64,000 nucleotides of DNA from Salipaludibacillus aurantiacus. GTDB lineage: Bacteria; Bacillota; Bacilli; Bacillales; Salisediminibacteriaceae. The stretch lies in contig NZ_FOGT01000002.1 of assembly GCF_900111295.1 (NCBI RefSeq), positions 186,001-250,000 on the forward strand. The letters run 5' to 3'. Positions 56,647 through 64,000 of the stretch are shown here, one piece after another; position 1 is the stretch's first letter; each line of letters begins with the position of its first letter. A model generated the notes under the pieces. It made no database searches and was not told where the DNA came from. It worked only from the letters and a program-made list of their open reading frames with translations. Made by a program: the position numbers and the translations under genes.

Positions 56647-58688
56647 CTGCCATTCACCACCCCTACGCTTTGAACTTCTATATGAGGCTCAAGTTCGTTA
56701 TAAGACAAAACAGGCACCTGTGGCATGTACCGTTCAATTAAATGGCGGATATACATACGGACAGCCGGCGAACACAGCAGGACGGGCATATGCCCGGATT
56801 CCTGCATCCTTTCAACCTCAGTCATCATTGACTCTATGATCGTCTGGGTGTGATCCGGGTCTAAATTCAAAAAGGCTCCATGTTCTGTCTGTTGCACGGC
56901 ATCTGCCACCATTTTTTCAACAGCGCCGCTGACAGTCACTACAAATAACGGCTCTCCGTCTTCGGCATACTGCCTGGAAAGCTGTCTCGCCAGCGCCTGC
57001 CGCACATACTCTGTCATTAAATCTGTATCTTTTGTCATCTGGCCGTAGTCAGCAAGGGTTTCAAAAATAACAGGAAGATTTTTAATAGAAATCTTTTCTT
57101 TTAATAAATTGTTTAAAACTTTCTGAATGTCCCCGATAGATAATGGATTCGGAGTCACCTCTTCAACAAGAGTCGGGTACGTTTCATTTAAGTGATCGAT
57201 CAGCTGTTTAGTCTCCTGGCGGCCGAGCAGTTCATGTGCATGACGTTTTATAACTTCTGTTAAATGAGTAGAGACCACGGAAGGAGGATCAACCACAGTA
57301 TAGCCTGATAATTCAGCCTGTTCTTTCATTTCTTCTGAAATCCAGAGAGCAGGCAGGCCGAAAGCAGGCTCAACTGTTTCTATTCCTGTTATATTTTCAT
57401 CATCCACTCCAGGACTCATGGCCATAAAGTGGTCAAGCAGAAGCTCCCCTTTTGCCACTTCATTCCCTTTGATTTTAATGGAATAGTCATTAGGCTGAAG
57501 CTGGATGTTATCCCTTATACGTATCACAGGAACAATCATCCCCATTTCAATCGCAAGCTGCCGGCGAATCATAACCACCCGGTCCAGCAGGTCGCCGCCC
57601 TGGTTTGCATCAGCGAGTGGAATAAGGCCGTATCCAAACTCGAACTCTATTGGATCAATCTGCAGAAGGTTAACGACACTTTCCGGCGATTTAATATCCT
57701 CTTCTTCCCCTGTACTTTCCTCGTCCTCCGGCTCATCTAATTCCATAACATTTTTATCGTTTCTACCCAGGAGAAATCCGCCAACTCCGAGCGCTGCGGC
57801 TACTGTAGACGTAACCATAGGTTCAATCGGGGTAAAAAAACCGAGAGCGGCGATAGTTCCGCCTGCTACATAGAGCATTTTAGGATAAGCCAGCAATTGC
57901 TTTGTGATATCATGGCCCAAGTTACCTTCAGAGGCGGCTCTCGTAACGACAATTCCGGTTGCGGTCGAAATAAGCAGCGCCGGTATCTGGCTTACCAGCC
58001 CGTCACCTACCGTTAATAACGTATATTTATTAGCCGCTTCACCTAACGGCAGACCTTCCTGTACCATACCGATGACGAGTCCAAAAATAATATTAATGAT
58101 TACGATAACAATACCGGCAATGGCATCTCCTTTAACAAATTTGCTTGCCCCGTCCATGGAACCGTAAAAATCAGCTTCCTGTTCAATTTTTTTCCGCCGT
58201 TCTTTTGCTTCTGTATCTGAAATCATCCCAGCATTTAAATCAGCATCAATACTCATCTGTTTCCCCGGCATAGCATCGAGTGTAAAGCGCGCGCCTACCT
58301 CTGATACTCGTTCGGCACCTTTTGTAATAACTACGAATTGAATGACCACTAAAATAATAAACACTACAAAGCCGACGAGTGCATTGCCCCCGACAACAAA
58401 CTGCCCAAACGTTTCTATAACGTTCCCTGCATCGCCTTGGTTTCCAAGGATTGCCCTTGTCGTAGAAACGTTTAAACCTAATCGGAATAAAGTAACCAGC
58501 AGGAGCAGAGTAGGAAATATAGAAAACTGCAACGGTTCTTTTGTATTCATCGAAACTAAGATAATAATAAGCGCAAATGATATATTAATAATAATCAGAA
58601 AATCAATCATCCCTGTTGGCAGCGGGATAATTAACATGATGACTATTAAAATAACTGATAATAAAATGCTGAAATCTTTTAGTGGCAT
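56643..58688 (-). CDS. flhA: Flagellar export gate protein FlhA
   Basis: 681 residues. Eight-or-so membrane segments in the first 310 residues including the conserved FHIPEP-type loop area (ARFTLDAMPGKQMSIDADLNAGMI), and a large cytoplasmic domain (about 330-681) that docks chaperone-substrate complexes. Nonameric core of the flagellar type III secretion machine. ATG with AAAAGGAGAG upstream. Confidence 0.97.
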   Translation of the reverse strand: MPLKDFSILLSVILIVIMLIIPLPTGMIDFLIIINISFALIIILVSMNTKEPLQFSIFPTLLLLVTLFRLGLNVSTTRAILGNQGDAGNVIETFGQFVVGGNALVGFVVFIILVVIQFVVITKGAERVSEVGARFTLDAMPGKQMSIDADLNAGMISDTEAKERRKKIEQEADFYGSMDGASKFVKGDAIAGIVIVIINIIFGLVIGMVQEGLPLGEAANKYTLLTVGDGLVSQIPALLISTATGIVVTRAASEGNLGHDITKQLLAYPKMLYVAGGTIAALGFFTPIEPMVTSTVAAALGVGGFLLGRNDKNVMELDEPEDEESTGEEEDIKSPESVVNLLQIDPIEFEFGYGLIPLADANQGGDLLDRVVMIRRQLAIEMGMIVPVIRIRDNIQLQPNDYSIKIKGNEVAKGELLLDHFMAMSPGVDDENITGIETVEPAFGLPALWISEEMKEQAELSGYTVVDPPSVVSTHLTEVIKRHAHELLGRQETKQLIDHLNETYPTLVEEVTPNPLSIGDIQKVLNNLLKEKISIKNLPVIFETLADYGQMTKDTDLMTEYVRQALARQLSRQYAEDGEPLFVVTVSGAVEKMVADAVQQTEHGAFLNLDPDHTQTIIESMMTEVERMQESGHMPVLLCSPAVRMYIRHLIERYMPQVPVLSYNELEPHIEVQSVGVVNGR

Positions 58689-58726
58689 TTGCGCTTCTCT
58701 CCTTTTATATAACCGTGCGGCACTTC

Positions 58727-59806
58727 TTAAATATTCTGCTGGATACGGTAAACGTAAGCCAATACTTCGGCTACCGCTTTAAACATCTCTTCAGGGACCT
58801 GGTCTCCTATGTCTGCCTGTGAATACAAGGCCCTGGCCAGAGGCCGGTTTTCCACTGTCATAACGTCATTATTTTTCGCGACATTAATGACTTTTAAAGC
58901 AATATAGTCCACTCCTTTTGCGATAACTACAGGAGCGTCCATACTTGTTTCATCGTATTTGAGGGCGACAGCATAATGAGTAGGGTTTGTGATGACCACA
59001 TCTGCCTGTGGAACTTCCTGCATCATCCGGCTCATTGCCATCTGCCGCTGCTTTTCTTTTATTTTTGATTTTATCAGCGGGTCCCCTTCTGTCTTTTTGT
59101 GCTCATCTTTCACATCCTGTTTTGACATTTTAATATTTTTTTCGTGATCATACTTCTGGTACATATAATCCAATATAGCGAGAAAGATCAGAAGCAAGGC
59201 TACTCCAAGCCCCATTATGACTATTAAATTGCCAATCAGCGTCATCCCGTCTTCAACCGGAAACAACCCGAGCTTTAAAAGGTCCTCCAAAAAGAACCAG
59301 AGCACTCCTCCAGTCACCATACCGACAAGTGAGATTTTCAGCATTGACTTCAGAAATTCGACCAGCGCCCTGATTGAAAAAATACGCTTAAATCCTTTAA
59401 TCGGATCAATTTTGCTCAGCTTCATTTTCACAGCTTCAGGAGCAAACAGAAAGCCGACTTGCAGGTAGTTGCTGAAAATACCTGCCAATGCGGTTACGAG
59501 CATAACCGGCGCTACAGCTACAGCAGCCTGGTAAGAAAACTCCACCAGCATTGACCGAACATTTTCTTCAGAAAGTTCCATTAATAAATAATCGCTAAAA
59601 GTATACTGGAGTATTTCCAGCATCTGCCCAACAACAAAAGAACCGATAAACCAGAAAAATAGAAAAACAAATAATAGTATAAATGCGGTATTAACGTCTG
59701 TGCTTTTAGCAACCTGGCCTTTATTTCTTGATTCTTTTCTTTTTTTAGGAGTGGCTTTCTCCGTTTTTTCCTGTGCAAAGTATTGAAGATCAAGGGTAAG
59801 ATACAT
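58727..59806 (-). CDS. flhB: Flagellar export switch protein FlhB
   Basis: 359 residues. N-terminal membrane half with four segments, C-terminal cytoplasmic half with the self-cleaving NPTH motif (VVITNPTHYAVAL, about residue 270) that switches export from hook to filament. N-terminus YLTLDLQYFAQEKTEKATPKKR is typical of Bacillus FlhB. ATG with GGAGGGG eight bases upstream; fliR ends three bases before. Confidence 0.97.
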   Translation of the reverse strand: MYLTLDLQYFAQEKTEKATPKKRKESRNKGQVAKSTDVNTAFILLFVFLFFWFIGSFVVGQMLEILQYTFSDYLLMELSEENVRSMLVEFSYQAAVAVAPVMLVTALAGIFSNYLQVGFLFAPEAVKMKLSKIDPIKGFKRIFSIRALVEFLKSMLKISLVGMVTGGVLWFFLEDLLKLGLFPVEDGMTLIGNLIVIMGLGVALLLIFLAILDYMYQKYDHEKNIKMSKQDVKDEHKKTEGDPLIKSKIKEKQRQMAMSRMMQEVPQADVVITNPTHYAVALKYDETSMDAPVVIAKGVDYIALKVINVAKNNDVMTVENRPLARALYSQADIGDQVPEEMFKAVAEVLAYVYRIQQNI

Positions 59807-59809
59807 CCC

Positions 59810-60586
59810 TTACACCCCTCCGTAAAGCTCCATTAATGTTCTCATTGCTAACGTCAGTGTTTCCACCAGGTTTTGGACGAGAATAAAAAACGGGGCCATA
59901 GTAAGAACCATAACAATTAGGCCAAGAAAGATTTTTAACGGCAGACCGACTACAAATACGTTTACCTGCGGTACCGTTCTTGCGATCATTCCAAGGGCAA
60001 CATCTACAAGAAAAATAGACCCGACAATCGGCATAGACATTTGAAAAGCGATGATGAACATCGTATTAAAACTCACAATGATATGTTCGATTACGGCATA
60101 CTCTCCAAAAGGGAGAAACAATTGGTCGAGCGGAACAAACTGATAGCTGTAATAGACCCCATCCAAAAGCAGATGATGAGCATTCGACGCCAGAATAAAT
60201 AATAGTGAAAAAGTATACAGGTAACTACCGATTAAAGGTGACTGTGCACCCGTCTGGGGATCAATGACGTTGGCAATCATAAATCCGAGTTTTAAATCTA
60301 TTAATCCTCCGGCAACCTGAATAGCGTAGAGAAGAATAGTTGCAATCAGGCCTACTGTCAGGCCAACTAAAGCTTCTTTTATTATTAAAAGAAAAAATTC
60401 ATAATTCACTTCAAAAACAGGCCAGTCTCCAGTAAAAAAGATGATCCAGGACATAAAAACCGCCATTCCGATTTTTAATTGTCCCGGAATATTCTGGTAG
60501 GAAAAGAAAGGAAGCGTCATAAAAAAAGCTGACAAGCGTACAAGGATCAGCATGTAAGCCGGAAACCATTCAAAAATTTCTGCCAT
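59810..60586 (-). CDS. fliR: Flagellar export protein FliR
   Basis: 258 residues, about six hydrophobic segments (FEWFPAYMLILVRLSAFFMTLPFFS at the start). Part of the export gate FliPQR. Starts ATG just after fliQ, four bases apart, translationally coupled in the fliP-Q-R-flhB set. Confidence 0.96.
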   Translation of the reverse strand: MAEIFEWFPAYMLILVRLSAFFMTLPFFSYQNIPGQLKIGMAVFMSWIIFFTGDWPVFEVNYEFFLLIIKEALVGLTVGLIATILLYAIQVAGGLIDLKLGFMIANVIDPQTGAQSPLIGSYLYTFSLLFILASNAHHLLLDGVYYSYQFVPLDQLFLPFGEYAVIEHIIVSFNTMFIIAFQMSMPIVGSIFLVDVALGMIARTVPQVNVFVVGLPLKIFLGLIVMVLTMAPFFILVQNLVETLTLAMRTLMELYGGV

Positions 60587-60590
60587 AACC

Positions 60591-60860
60591 TTACCCTACA
60601 AACTGGTGCAAATTGCTGAATATTTCTTCAGCCAGGGCAATGGCCTGAGTCAGCATCCAAGGCCCGAAGACGATCAGTGCAATGAGTACCCCTGCAATTT
60701 TCGGAATAAAAGCGAGTGTCTGTTCCTGAATCTGTGTGGTAGCCTGAAAAATACTGACGGCCAGGCCAATAGCCAAAGCTGTTATTAATAATGGCCCTGC
60801 GATTAGTAAAACTGTAAAAACTCCTTGTTCTGCCCATGAGATGACCATTTCCGGACTCAT
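60591..60860 (-). CDS. fliQ: Flagellar export protein FliQ
   Basis: 89 residues, two membrane helices (FTVLLIAGPLLITALAIGLAVSIFQATTQIQEQTLAFIP). Component of the FliPQR export gate. ATG with AAAGGAGG five bases upstream. Confidence 0.97.
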   Translation of the reverse strand: MSPEMVISWAEQGVFTVLLIAGPLLITALAIGLAVSIFQATTQIQEQTLAFIPKIAGVLIALIVFGPWMLTQAIALAEEIFSNLHQFVG

Positions 60861-60872
60861 AATGCTCCTCCT

Positions 60873-61550
60873 TTAAAAACTGAATAATAACGAACGGACT
60901 ACGAGATGCCAGCCGTCAACCATAACAAACAACAGCACTTTAAACGGCAGTGCAATCATAACCGGCGGGAGCATCATCATCCCCATAGACATAAGCACAC
61001 TGGCTACAACCATATCAATTACTAAAAAGGGCACAAATATCATAAAACCTATTTGGAACGCCGTTTTTAATTCACTAATAGCAAAAGCAGGTACAAGAGA
61101 GGTTAAAGGAATGTCATCCAGTGACTCAGGCCTCTCCTGTCCGGCATATCCCATAAACAGCGCTAAGTCTTTTTCCCTCGTATGCTCGGCCATAAAAGCT
61201 TTCATAGGTGCTGCCGCTTCCTCAAAAGCCTCTTCCTGCGTCAGTTCCCCGTCGAACAGAGGCTGCAGGGCATTATCATTTACATCTGAAAAAACCGGCG
61301 CCATGATGAAGAATGTTAAAAAAAGAGCCAGCCCAATTAATACCTGGTTTGGCGGCATCTGCTGCGTCGCTAAACCTGACCTTACAAAAGACAGAACAAT
61401 GACAATGCGTGTAAAACTGGTCATTAAAATTAAAATAGCGGGAGCCAAAGATAAAACAGTTAATAAAATCAATAATTGAACGGTTGCTGTAAGATTTGCG
61501 GGATCCTCGCTGAAAATATCTAATGCCGGTATTTCAATCATTGCTATCAT
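60873..61550 (-). CDS. fliP: Flagellar export protein FliP
   Basis: 225 residues. Several membrane segments and FliP signatures (TSFTRIVIVLSFVRSGLATQQMPPNQVLIGLALFLTFFIM; VIDMVVASVLMSMGMMMLPP). Forms the core of the export gate. ATG overlaps the fliO end by 4 bp, with GAGGAG eight bases upstream. Confidence 0.97.
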   Translation of the reverse strand: MIAMIEIPALDIFSEDPANLTATVQLLILLTVLSLAPAILILMTSFTRIVIVLSFVRSGLATQQMPPNQVLIGLALFLTFFIMAPVFSDVNDNALQPLFDGELTQEEAFEEAAAPMKAFMAEHTREKDLALFMGYAGQERPESLDDIPLTSLVPAFAISELKTAFQIGFMIFVPFLVIDMVVASVLMSMGMMMLPPVMIALPFKVLLFVMVDGWHLVVRSLLFSF

Positions 61551-62221
61551 TGTTCTTTCTCCTCTAATACAGAATGAACCTTAGTTTGAGTTTTTTTCAC
61601 TTCAGTCATCTCCCTGTCAAGGAAACTGTGAAACGGGGAGCTGTCGTTTAACCGGCTGTCTTTCTTCTGTTTAAGCCATCCGGTTAATTTTGAAGCAGAC
61701 TGGTCGAATAAATCCTGCGGCGACTCGTTTTTTTCCATAAGAGCCTTTATTTCATCAGGGTCGTCAATTTCTTTCAGTAAATTAACCGAGTCTCCTACTC
61801 CCACTACGAGAAGACGGTCTCCTACTTTGACAAGTTGCACAGACCGGTTTGTACCTACTCCAATTCCCCCTACAGACTGGACAGTTGAGTGGCTGCTGAA
61901 ATTGCGTGCTCTTTTGTTAATAAACTTAAGCAAAGCGTAAATTCCAAATAGAACGGCGCCAAGAGCCAAAAGAAGCTGCAGCATGATAAAGAACAAATTA
62001 GGTGAGTGAGCCCCGGCCGCTGCCTCATTTTCATTAGTTTCTTCCTCTGAAGATGAACCGGCCGGCTCAGTTTCATCTGTGCTGTTTTGGTTCTTATTCT
62101 CATAAAGGTTTAAAAATTCGCTCACATTCCGGTCTTCTTCTCCGAAATCACCCGTTTCCTCAGCTGCTGCTCCTGCTGGTATAAGAAGAAATAGAATAAT
62201 AGCCCATACAATCTTTTTCAA
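61547..62221 (-). CDS. fliO: Flagellar biosynthesis protein FliO (FliZ in B. subtilis)
   Basis: 224 residues. N-terminal signal-type segment (MKKIVWAIILFLLIPAGAAAE), acidic spacer, one membrane helix at about 75-95, and a FliO-type cytoplasmic domain (STVQSVGGIGVGTNRSVQLVKVGDRLLVVGVG). Assists FliP assembly. The longest frame starts with GTG at 62230 too close to GGGGAG; TTG at 62221 has it eight bases upstream and gives a clean signal sequence, so I chose it. Confidence 0.93.
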   Translation of the reverse strand: MKKIVWAIILFLLIPAGAAAEETGDFGEEDRNVSEFLNLYENKNQNSTDETEPAGSSSEEETNENEAAAGAHSPNLFFIMLQLLLALGAVLFGIYALLKFINKRARNFSSHSTVQSVGGIGVGTNRSVQLVKVGDRLLVVGVGDSVNLLKEIDDPDEIKALMEKNESPQDLFDQSASKLTGWLKQKKDSRLNDSSPFHSFLDREMTEVKKTQTKVHSVLEEKEQ

Positions 62222-62242
62222 TCCAGTCACTCCCCGAAAACT

Positions 62243-62605
62243 CTACCCCAATGTTTTATTAATTGCTTCCAACACACGTTCAGCCTGAAAAGGCTTGACT
62301 ATAAAATCCTTTGCACCTGCCTGGATAGCGTCAATAACCATCGCCTGCTGGCCCATGGCTGAGCACATAATTACTTTGGCATCAGCATCCATTTTCCTGA
62401 TTTCTTTCAAAGAGGTTATACCATCCATTTCCGGCATCGTAATATCCATCGTCACTAAATCAGGGGAATGTTCCTTATACAGCTCTATCGCCTGCTGTCC
62501 GTCTGCTGCTTCTGCCACTACCTCAAACTCATTCTTTGTCAATATATCTTTAATCATCATGCGCATAAATGCTGCATCGTCAACAATCAGTACTTTTGTT
62601 GCCAT
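62243..62605 (-). CDS. cheY: Chemotaxis response regulator CheY
   Basis: 120 residues, single receiver domain with acidic pocket Asp9/Asp10 and phosphorylated Asp54 in LVTMDITMPEMDG, conserved Thr/Ser and Lys (IMCSAMGQQ, DFIVKPF). Phospho-CheY acts on FliM/FliY at the switch. ATG; 33 bp after fliY. Confidence 0.98.
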   Translation of the reverse strand: MATKVLIVDDAAFMRMMIKDILTKNEFEVVAEAADGQQAIELYKEHSPDLVTMDITMPEMDGITSLKEIRKMDADAKVIMCSAMGQQAMVIDAIQAGAKDFIVKPFQAERVLEAINKTLG

Positions 62606-62638
62606 TCTGTCTTTTCCTCCTTCGTTTCAATCGAGCTT

Positions 62639-63868
62639 TTAATTTTTCAAATTGCTTATACGTTCTTTCTGGCTGACAATATCTGTCACTCTTACGCCGA
62701 AGTTTTCGTCGATCACGACGACTTCTCCTTTAGCTATCAGCCTCTGATTCACTAAAATATCAACCGGTTCGCCAGCAAGCTTGTCCAGTTCCACAATAGA
62801 TCCCGGAGCAAGTTCCAGTATTTCTTTAATCGACCGTTTCGTCCGGCCCAGCTCTACTGTCACCTCAAGCGGTATGTCGAGAAGCATATCAAGATTTTTT
62901 GCCTCCTGCTCATTTAAAGCCGGTTTTTCAAAATTTGAAAAAGCAGCAGGCTGGACATTTGCTGTCCGTTCAGGCTGATTAGGACCGGAAGACACATGCT
63001 GAGGTTCCTGCTTTGGCGCGGGTTCTTCCCGAATTTGCTGCTGGCGGGATGACGATGTCTCAGTTGAAGTCCCGTGTTCTAATTTTTCTCCTTTATGTAT
63101 GGCTTGCTCTACCTGAACAGGTTCCGTTTGTGATGAACCTGCTTCGTCCGTCTGCTCATCAGGATTCATCAGCTGTTCAACCATTGATTTAGCAAAAGAG
63201 ACGCTTAGCAACTGCATGATCTTGGAATCTATTAAGTTTCCAACTTTCAAGTTAAATGAAATTTGGACGAGAACCTCTTCCTCAGGAAGTTTAACCTTGT
63301 TAGGGTTTTCCGGAAGATCCAGTAAATCTATTCCCGGCGGCGATATATCGACTTTCTTGTTAAAAATAGTCGACATGGAAGTTGAGGCCGAGCCCATCAT
63401 TTGATTCATAGCTTCCTGAACAGCACTTATTTCCATATCCCCAAGGTCCCCACTCGCATTAGTGCCGTCATTCCCAAGCATTAAATCGGCTATCACCGCT
63501 GCATCAGACGTTTTTATGACGAGTAGATTTAACCCTTCAAATCCTGCGGTATACTGTACAGATACTGCTACATGGGGTTTAGGAAACTGATGGTGCAGGG
63601 CTTCCTGTTTAATGACTGACACTTCCGGAGTCGTCACATCCACCTTCTGGTTTAATAGGGTCGAGAGCGCTGTTGCGGAACTCCCGAAAGAAATATTTCC
63701 GATTTCCCCTAACGCATCCTGTTCAATTCCTGATAAGTAATTTTCTATTTGCAGACTGCTGTCTGTATCTTCTGTTTTATTGGCGGGCTGGTCATTTAAT
63801 GAATTGCTGTTATCCATGCCGTTTAAAAGGGCATTTATTTCTTCCTGGGAAAGCATATCGTCATTCAT
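62639..63868 (-). CDS. fliY: Flagellar motor switch phosphatase FliY
   Basis: 409 residues. N-terminal CheY-P-binding segment (MLSQEEINALLNGM), CheC-like phosphatase domain with two EIGNISFG / EAMNQMMGSA sites (about 50-215), a Gln/Glu/Pro-rich linker (about 235-305) and a C-terminal FliN domain (LDMLLDIPLEVTVELGRTKRSIKEILEL). Bacillus-type replacement of FliN with CheY-P dephosphorylating activity. ATG overlaps the fliM end by 8 bp. Confidence 0.96.
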   Translation of the reverse strand: MNDDMLSQEEINALLNGMDNSNSLNDQPANKTEDTDSSLQIENYLSGIEQDALGEIGNISFGSSATALSTLLNQKVDVTTPEVSVIKQEALHHQFPKPHVAVSVQYTAGFEGLNLLVIKTSDAAVIADLMLGNDGTNASGDLGDMEISAVQEAMNQMMGSASTSMSTIFNKKVDISPPGIDLLDLPENPNKVKLPEEEVLVQISFNLKVGNLIDSKIMQLLSVSFAKSMVEQLMNPDEQTDEAGSSQTEPVQVEQAIHKGEKLEHGTSTETSSSRQQQIREEPAPKQEPQHVSSGPNQPERTANVQPAAFSNFEKPALNEQEAKNLDMLLDIPLEVTVELGRTKRSIKEILELAPGSIVELDKLAGEPVDILVNQRLIAKGEVVVIDENFGVRVTDIVSQKERISNLKN

Positions 63869-64000
63869 CGACAGTCCCCTCCTCTTCTATGATATCTGTA
63901 ATTTGTACCGCAGCATGATTTTTCATTTTTCCTGGCTGGACTTTATATTTAGCTTCATTTCCAACACGGGCTAAAAGGGATTCTTCTATTAACTGGTCGA
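63861..64000 (-). CDS. fliM: Flagellar motor switch protein FliM, C-terminal end (cut by window edge)
   Basis: Only the last 45 or so residues are in the window: DQLIEESLLARVGN, then EAKYKVQPGKMKNHAAVQITD and an acidic tail ending VDE. This matches the C-terminal beta segment of FliM (sequence VGN-x-P/K-K-F/Y-x-x-x-PG), which contacts FliY/FliN in the C ring. It precedes fliY in the expected order and overlaps its start by 8 bp. No frameshift or unusual codon use is visible. Confidence 0.9.
   Translation of the reverse strand, partial: DQLIEESLLARVGNEAKYKVQPGKMKNHAAVQITDIIEEEGTVDE

Noticed and set aside
1-64000. Mobile elements, CRISPR arrays, tRNA/rRNA genes, defence systems
   Set aside because: No direct-repeat arrays, transposase-like genes, or tRNA-like cloverleaf stretches were seen in the gaps; the whole window is explained by conserved core genes.

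Overview
The window is an ordinary, dense stretch of chromosome from an endospore-forming, flagellated low-GC Gram-positive of the family Bacillaceae. The evidence is a gene order matching the Bacillus subtilis ymf / spoVF / ylx / fla-che region almost gene for gene: CinA to the dipicolinate and lysine genes, then pnp-rpsO-ribF-truB-rbfA-infB-nusA-rimP-polC-proS, then rseP-dxr-cdsA-uppS-frr-pyrH-tsf-rpsB, then the flagellar/chemotaxis operon. The acidic, Asn/Glu-rich linker of RodZ hints at an alkaliphilic or halophilic member, but this is only a hint. I see no mobile element, prophage, CRISPR, tRNA or rRNA. All 62 genes, including the two cut by the window ends, lie on the minus strand, so the reader should follow the window from 64000 down to 1.

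Layout in the direction of transcription. (1) 64000-46889: one long flagellar/chemotaxis operon, fliM(partial)-fliY-cheY-fliO-fliP-fliQ-fliR-flhB-flhA-flhF-flhG-cheB-cheA-cheW-cheC-cheD-sigD-fapA-like-swrB-like. It encodes the switch, the type III export gate, flagellar placement GTPase/ATPase, adaptation enzymes and the motility sigma factor. (2) 46874-39350: rpsB-tsf with a strong sigma-A-type promoter, pyrH-frr, then uppS-cdsA-dxr-rseP (isoprenoid, phospholipid and membrane proteolysis). (3) 39292-25202: proS, polC, then rimP-nusA-ylxR-ylxQ-infB-ylxP-rbfA-truB-ribF-rpsO (translation, transcription antitermination, RNA modification). (4) 24932-20173: pnp, ylxY, mlpA, ymxH. (5) 20102-8725: a sigma-K-like promoter and spoVFA-spoVFB (dipicolinate synthase), asd-dapG-dapA (aspartate to dihydrodipicolinate), rnjB, tepA, ylzJ, spoIIIE, and a GntR regulator with a perfect 18-bp palindrome upstream. 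(6) 8421-1: the M16 pair ymfF/ymfH, ymfI, ymfJ, ymfK, rodZ, pgsA, cinA, and a DEAD-box RNA helicase cut off by the window edge.

Many starts needed choosing: ribosome-binding sites and family N-termini point to internal or non-ATG starts (GTG or TTG) for many genes, noted in each entry. The most useful points for a second look are the helicase in the place where recA usually follows cinA; ACT plus P-loop architecture in YmfK; the FapA-like gene inserted after sigD; the sigma-K site before spoVFA; the hairpin overlapping the candidate asd promoter; an inverted repeat between dapG and dapA; and the GntR operator. I did not find a clearly novel multi-gene system here.
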